Positions 7,642-9,041 of a stretch of DNA of 9,041 nucleotides are shown piece after piece. Location: NCBI GenBank assembly GCA_003511825.1, contig DOIU01000432.1, forward strand, positions 1 to 9,041, in the 5' to 3' direction. Both the position numbers and the translations under genes were made by a program. Every line of letters starts with the position of its first letter. The stretch's first letter is position 1. The notes under the pieces are model-generated. The model saw only the letters and a program-made list of their open reading frames with translations. It searched no databases and was not told the DNA's origin. Source of the stretch: Gammaproteobacteria bacterium. Its GTDB lineage: Bacteria; Pseudomonadota; Gammaproteobacteria; Granulosicoccales; Granulosicoccaceae.

Positions 7642-7816
7642 AATCGTTCTCCAACAGGCCCTGGGCCTGCCTGTGCTAGGGTGTGGCGGTACGCGCCTTG
7701 GCTTGTCGTCCTCGCGCGTGCAACACGGGTTATGTATGCCCGTTCAACTTTCTCGTTTGCGCCTTTGTCTGAGGGAACATGCTATTGATTTATTCGCCTC
7801 AATCAAGCGACAAACA

Positions 7817-7833
7817 AACTGGTCATACCAGTT
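7817..7833. promoter_or_regulatory. FadR/LldR-type operator, distal copy
   Basis: AACTGGTCATACCAGTT is a perfect 7-3-7 palindrome containing the TGGT...ACCA core typical of FadR-subfamily GntR operators. It overlaps or abuts the likely leftward promoter, so bound regulator would block the GlcG-like/dehydrogenase unit. Confidence 0.85.
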
Positions 7834-7903
7834 TTTATAGGATAAATTACCAACATGATTTATTTCTACTGACGGTATAGTGGTTTTATATCTGCAGCGA
7901 CAT

Positions 7904-7918
7904 ACTGGTCTGACCAGT
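7904..7918. promoter_or_regulatory. FadR/LldR-type operator, regulator-proximal copy
   Basis: ACTGGTCTGACCAGT is a perfect 6-3-6 palindrome with the same TGGT...ACCA core as the copy at 7817-7833. It ends 13 bp before the regulator start codon, so it probably mediates autoregulation and, together with the other site, could permit looping as described for lactate regulators with two operators. Confidence 0.85.
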
Positions 7919-7931
7919 TATTGGAGACAAA

Positions 7932-8677
7932 ATGTCAGCGTACGAAAAAGTCGCCAGACGCCTTGAGGAGTTGATTCTGGATGGCACCCTCCCACCCGGC
8001 GGAAAAATGCCCTCTGAACGTCTGCTCGCAGCGCGGCTCAACTATTCACGCCCCCTGATTCGGGAAGCGCTGCGAGAATTGCGCGGGCGCGGCGTCATTG
8101 AAACGCATCATGGCAAGGGCTCCTTCGTCGCTGAAATGGTCGCGCCAACATCGACCCAGGGTCCGCTGCAACATTTGCTGAAAGACCACTCACGCGTGCT
8201 GTACGATCTGCTTGAAGTCAGAGAATTGCTTGAAGGACAAGCCGCCTACTATGCGGCCTTACGCGGCACGGATGAAGACAGATATCGCATTACCAAAGCC
8301 TTTAATGCCATGGAGAAGCCGGACTCTCAAGGCAGCGATCCGCAAGTCAACGCAGACCTTGACCACCGCTTCACCGTGCCATCTCGGAAGCCTCGCACAA
8401 CCCCGTGCTCGTACACACACTGCAAAGTCTGTCAGAGCTGGTGTTGAATTCGGTACTCACCTCGGTGGACCATCTCTATCACCGACCTGAAGAAAAGCGG
8501 AAGTTAATTCAGCATCATCGACAAATTTATCGCGCAGTCATCGATCAAGAACCCGAGCAGGCCAAAATCGCCGCCAGCTGGCATATCCGTGAAATTCGCA
8601 ACAGCTTCCAAAACATCGAACGTGAAGAACAAGTTCACATCCGTGCGGAGTCTTGGTCCAAAAAACTACAGACGTAA
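7932..8677 (+). pseudogene. GntR/FadR-family transcriptional regulator (LldR/GlcC-like), frameshifted near 8372
   Basis: The first part reads from the ATG at 7932 (GGAG ribosome-binding site 5 bases upstream). A winged helix-turn-helix, about residues 1-70, includes LPPGGKMPSERLLAARL, SRPLIREALRELRGRGVIETHHGKGSF. The start of an FCD domain follows, with LLEVRELLEGQAAYYAAL. After DLDHRF the frame turns into nonsense (TVPSRKPRTTP) and stops at 8447. One frame over, the FCD domain continues exactly: HRAISEASHNPVLVHTLQSLSELV, HLYHRPEEKRKLI, HHRQIYRAVIDQEPE, ASWHIREI, ending at TAA 8675-8677. Restoring one C after 8372 gives DLDHRFHRAIS and an intact protein of about 248 residues, the usual length. 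The break falls inside the Asp-x3-His metal site, so the truncated product would lack most of its ligand domain. A sequencing error or a real recent mutation are both possible. The intact form should bind the two upstream palindromes and respond to a hydroxy acid. Confidence 0.88.
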
Positions 8678-8832
8678 TTCATCGAGCCAGTACAGTGATC
8701 TCCGACGCGGCGTTTTGGCAATCGATTGATCGTCTTGTGAGTCCTGTTGGGTACTGTGGCTACGATGTTTATGCTGTGGCGGCGAGTAGAAAAATGCCGG
8801 GAGGAATCTCCCGGCCTGATGGGGTCTTACTG
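8678..8832. other. intergenic region between regulator gene and terminal partial gene
   Basis: Convergent gap of 155 bp. Its right part holds the terminator of the - strand gene; I see no separate terminator with a T-tract for the regulator gene and nothing else recognisable. Confidence 0.5.
8786..8815 (-). terminator. rho-independent terminator of the partial - strand gene
   Basis: Read on the - strand, GCCGGGAG, loop ATTC, CTCCCGGC forms a perfect 8-bp GC-rich stem (8796-8815) followed at once by ATTTTTCTAC, including five T. It lies 17 bp beyond the stop codon of the gene ending at 8833. The stem could also stop rightward transcription from the regulator, but no T-tract follows on that strand. 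Confidence 0.88.
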
Positions 8833-9041
8833 TCAGTTGTGATCAACCAGCTGCTGAGCGGACAGGTTGCCCCCGTCAATCACAGCGCCCTGGGTAACTT
8901 CCCCGGTCTTGTAGTTGATCTGATAGATATGTGCTTCAGCGTTCTCACCGGCGGGCGTGATCGGGACGTAGTAGTTGTCGCCGCGCTGGAAGCCGCCATA
9001 GAAGTACCCACCGGGATACGTCGGCATGCCTAAGTCGTCCT
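8833..9041 (-). CDS. C-terminal end of an unidentified protein (5' part beyond window edge)
   Basis: The frame is open from the right edge to the TGA at 8833-8835, giving about 68 residues. It continues upstream of the internal Met at 9025-9027 (preceding residues DDLG), so that Met need not be the start. Visible sequence includes MPTYPGGYFYGGFQRGDNYY, VPITPAGENAEAHIYQIN and YKTGEVTQGAVIDGG. Tyr/Gly richness and the alternation of short strands with a 'IYQINYKTGEV' repeat-like unit suggest a beta-rich, possibly propeller-type, perhaps exported protein. I do not recognise the family. That it is a real gene is supported by the strong terminator just downstream. Its relation to the hydroxy-acid genes is unknown. 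Confidence 0.7.
   Translation of the reverse strand, partial: DDLGMPTYPGGYFYGGFQRGDNYYVPITPAGENAEAHIYQINYKTGEVTQGAVIDGGNLSAQQLVDHN

Larger units (their letters stand above)
7642..7931. promoter_or_regulatory. divergent control region between GlcG-like gene and GntR regulator gene
   Basis: This 290-bp region serves two divergent transcripts. The segment next to the regulator (about 7810-7930) is markedly AT-rich compared with the coding DNA and holds both FadR-type palindromes, 86 bp apart centre to centre. On the - strand TATAAA (7834-7839) directly abuts the distal operator and could be the -10 of the leftward promoter, but no good -35 was found. On the + strand TATAGT (7876-7881) is a possible -10 for the regulator, also without a clear -35. 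The part near the GlcG-like gene (7642-7800) is a long leader with one GC-rich palindrome at 7655-7669. Confidence 0.7.

Noticed and set aside
7642..7816. A sigma-54 promoter for the GlcG-like gene activated by the NtrC-type regulator
   Set aside because: I looked for GG-N10-GC with the usual TGGC and TTGC flanks on both strands and found no acceptable match.
8405..8677. A separate 90-residue gene downstream of the GntR gene
   Set aside because: Its sequence is the C-terminal half of the FCD domain and joins the upstream part after restoring one base, so it is one broken gene.
8653..9033. A + strand 126-residue frame at the right end
   Set aside because: It lies antisense to the - strand frame that has a matching terminator, has no recognisable motif and runs through that terminator stem.

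Overview
The window looks like part of a proteobacterial chromosome. A gammaproteobacterium is most likely, judged from the protein families, the moderately GC-rich codon use (estimated by eye) and the regulatory architecture; no rRNA or marker gene is present to settle it. I see no tRNA, CRISPR array, phage gene or transposase gene.

Left end (1-1910): the C-terminal two thirds of a large molybdopterin oxidoreductase on the + strand. It resembles the arsenite oxidase large subunit AioA and its relatives, including iodate reductase IdrA. The N-terminus, any small Rieske subunit and the promoter lie outside the window. Between its stop codon and the convergent regulator gene sits a 160-bp non-coding element with 19-bp terminal inverted repeats and a flanking TTA duplication, which I interpret as a MITE-like element.

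Centre (1911-5799, - strand): a two-component system. A membrane histidine kinase with a Cache-like periplasmic sensor and two PAS domains is followed, with a 26-bp overlap, by an NtrC-family sigma-54 activator. Characterised arsenite oxidase loci are controlled by such a pair (AioS/AioR with RpoN), so the position beside an AioA-like enzyme is suggestive. The genes are convergent, however, and the kinase could equally belong with the genes on its other side.

Right half (6008-8677): a catabolic module with its own regulator. On the - strand a GlcG/HbpS-family protein is followed by an FMN-dependent alpha-hydroxy-acid dehydrogenase (LldD/glycolate oxidase family). Divergent from them is a GntR/FadR-type regulator of LldR/GlcC type. 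The 290-bp divergent intergenic region carries two strong palindromes, AACTGGTCATACCAGTT and ACTGGTCTGACCAGT, which are very probably the regulator's operators. The regulator gene carries a one-base frameshift near 8372, so as written it is broken or contains a sequence error.

Right edge (8678-9041): the C-terminal end of an unidentified protein on the - strand, followed by a clear rho-independent terminator at 8786-8815.

Functionally the window suggests a respiratory or detoxifying molybdoenzyme, a sigma-54-linked two-component system, and a hydroxy-acid oxidation unit under local GntR control. The link between the first two is inference; the organisation of the third is supported directly by the operator pair.
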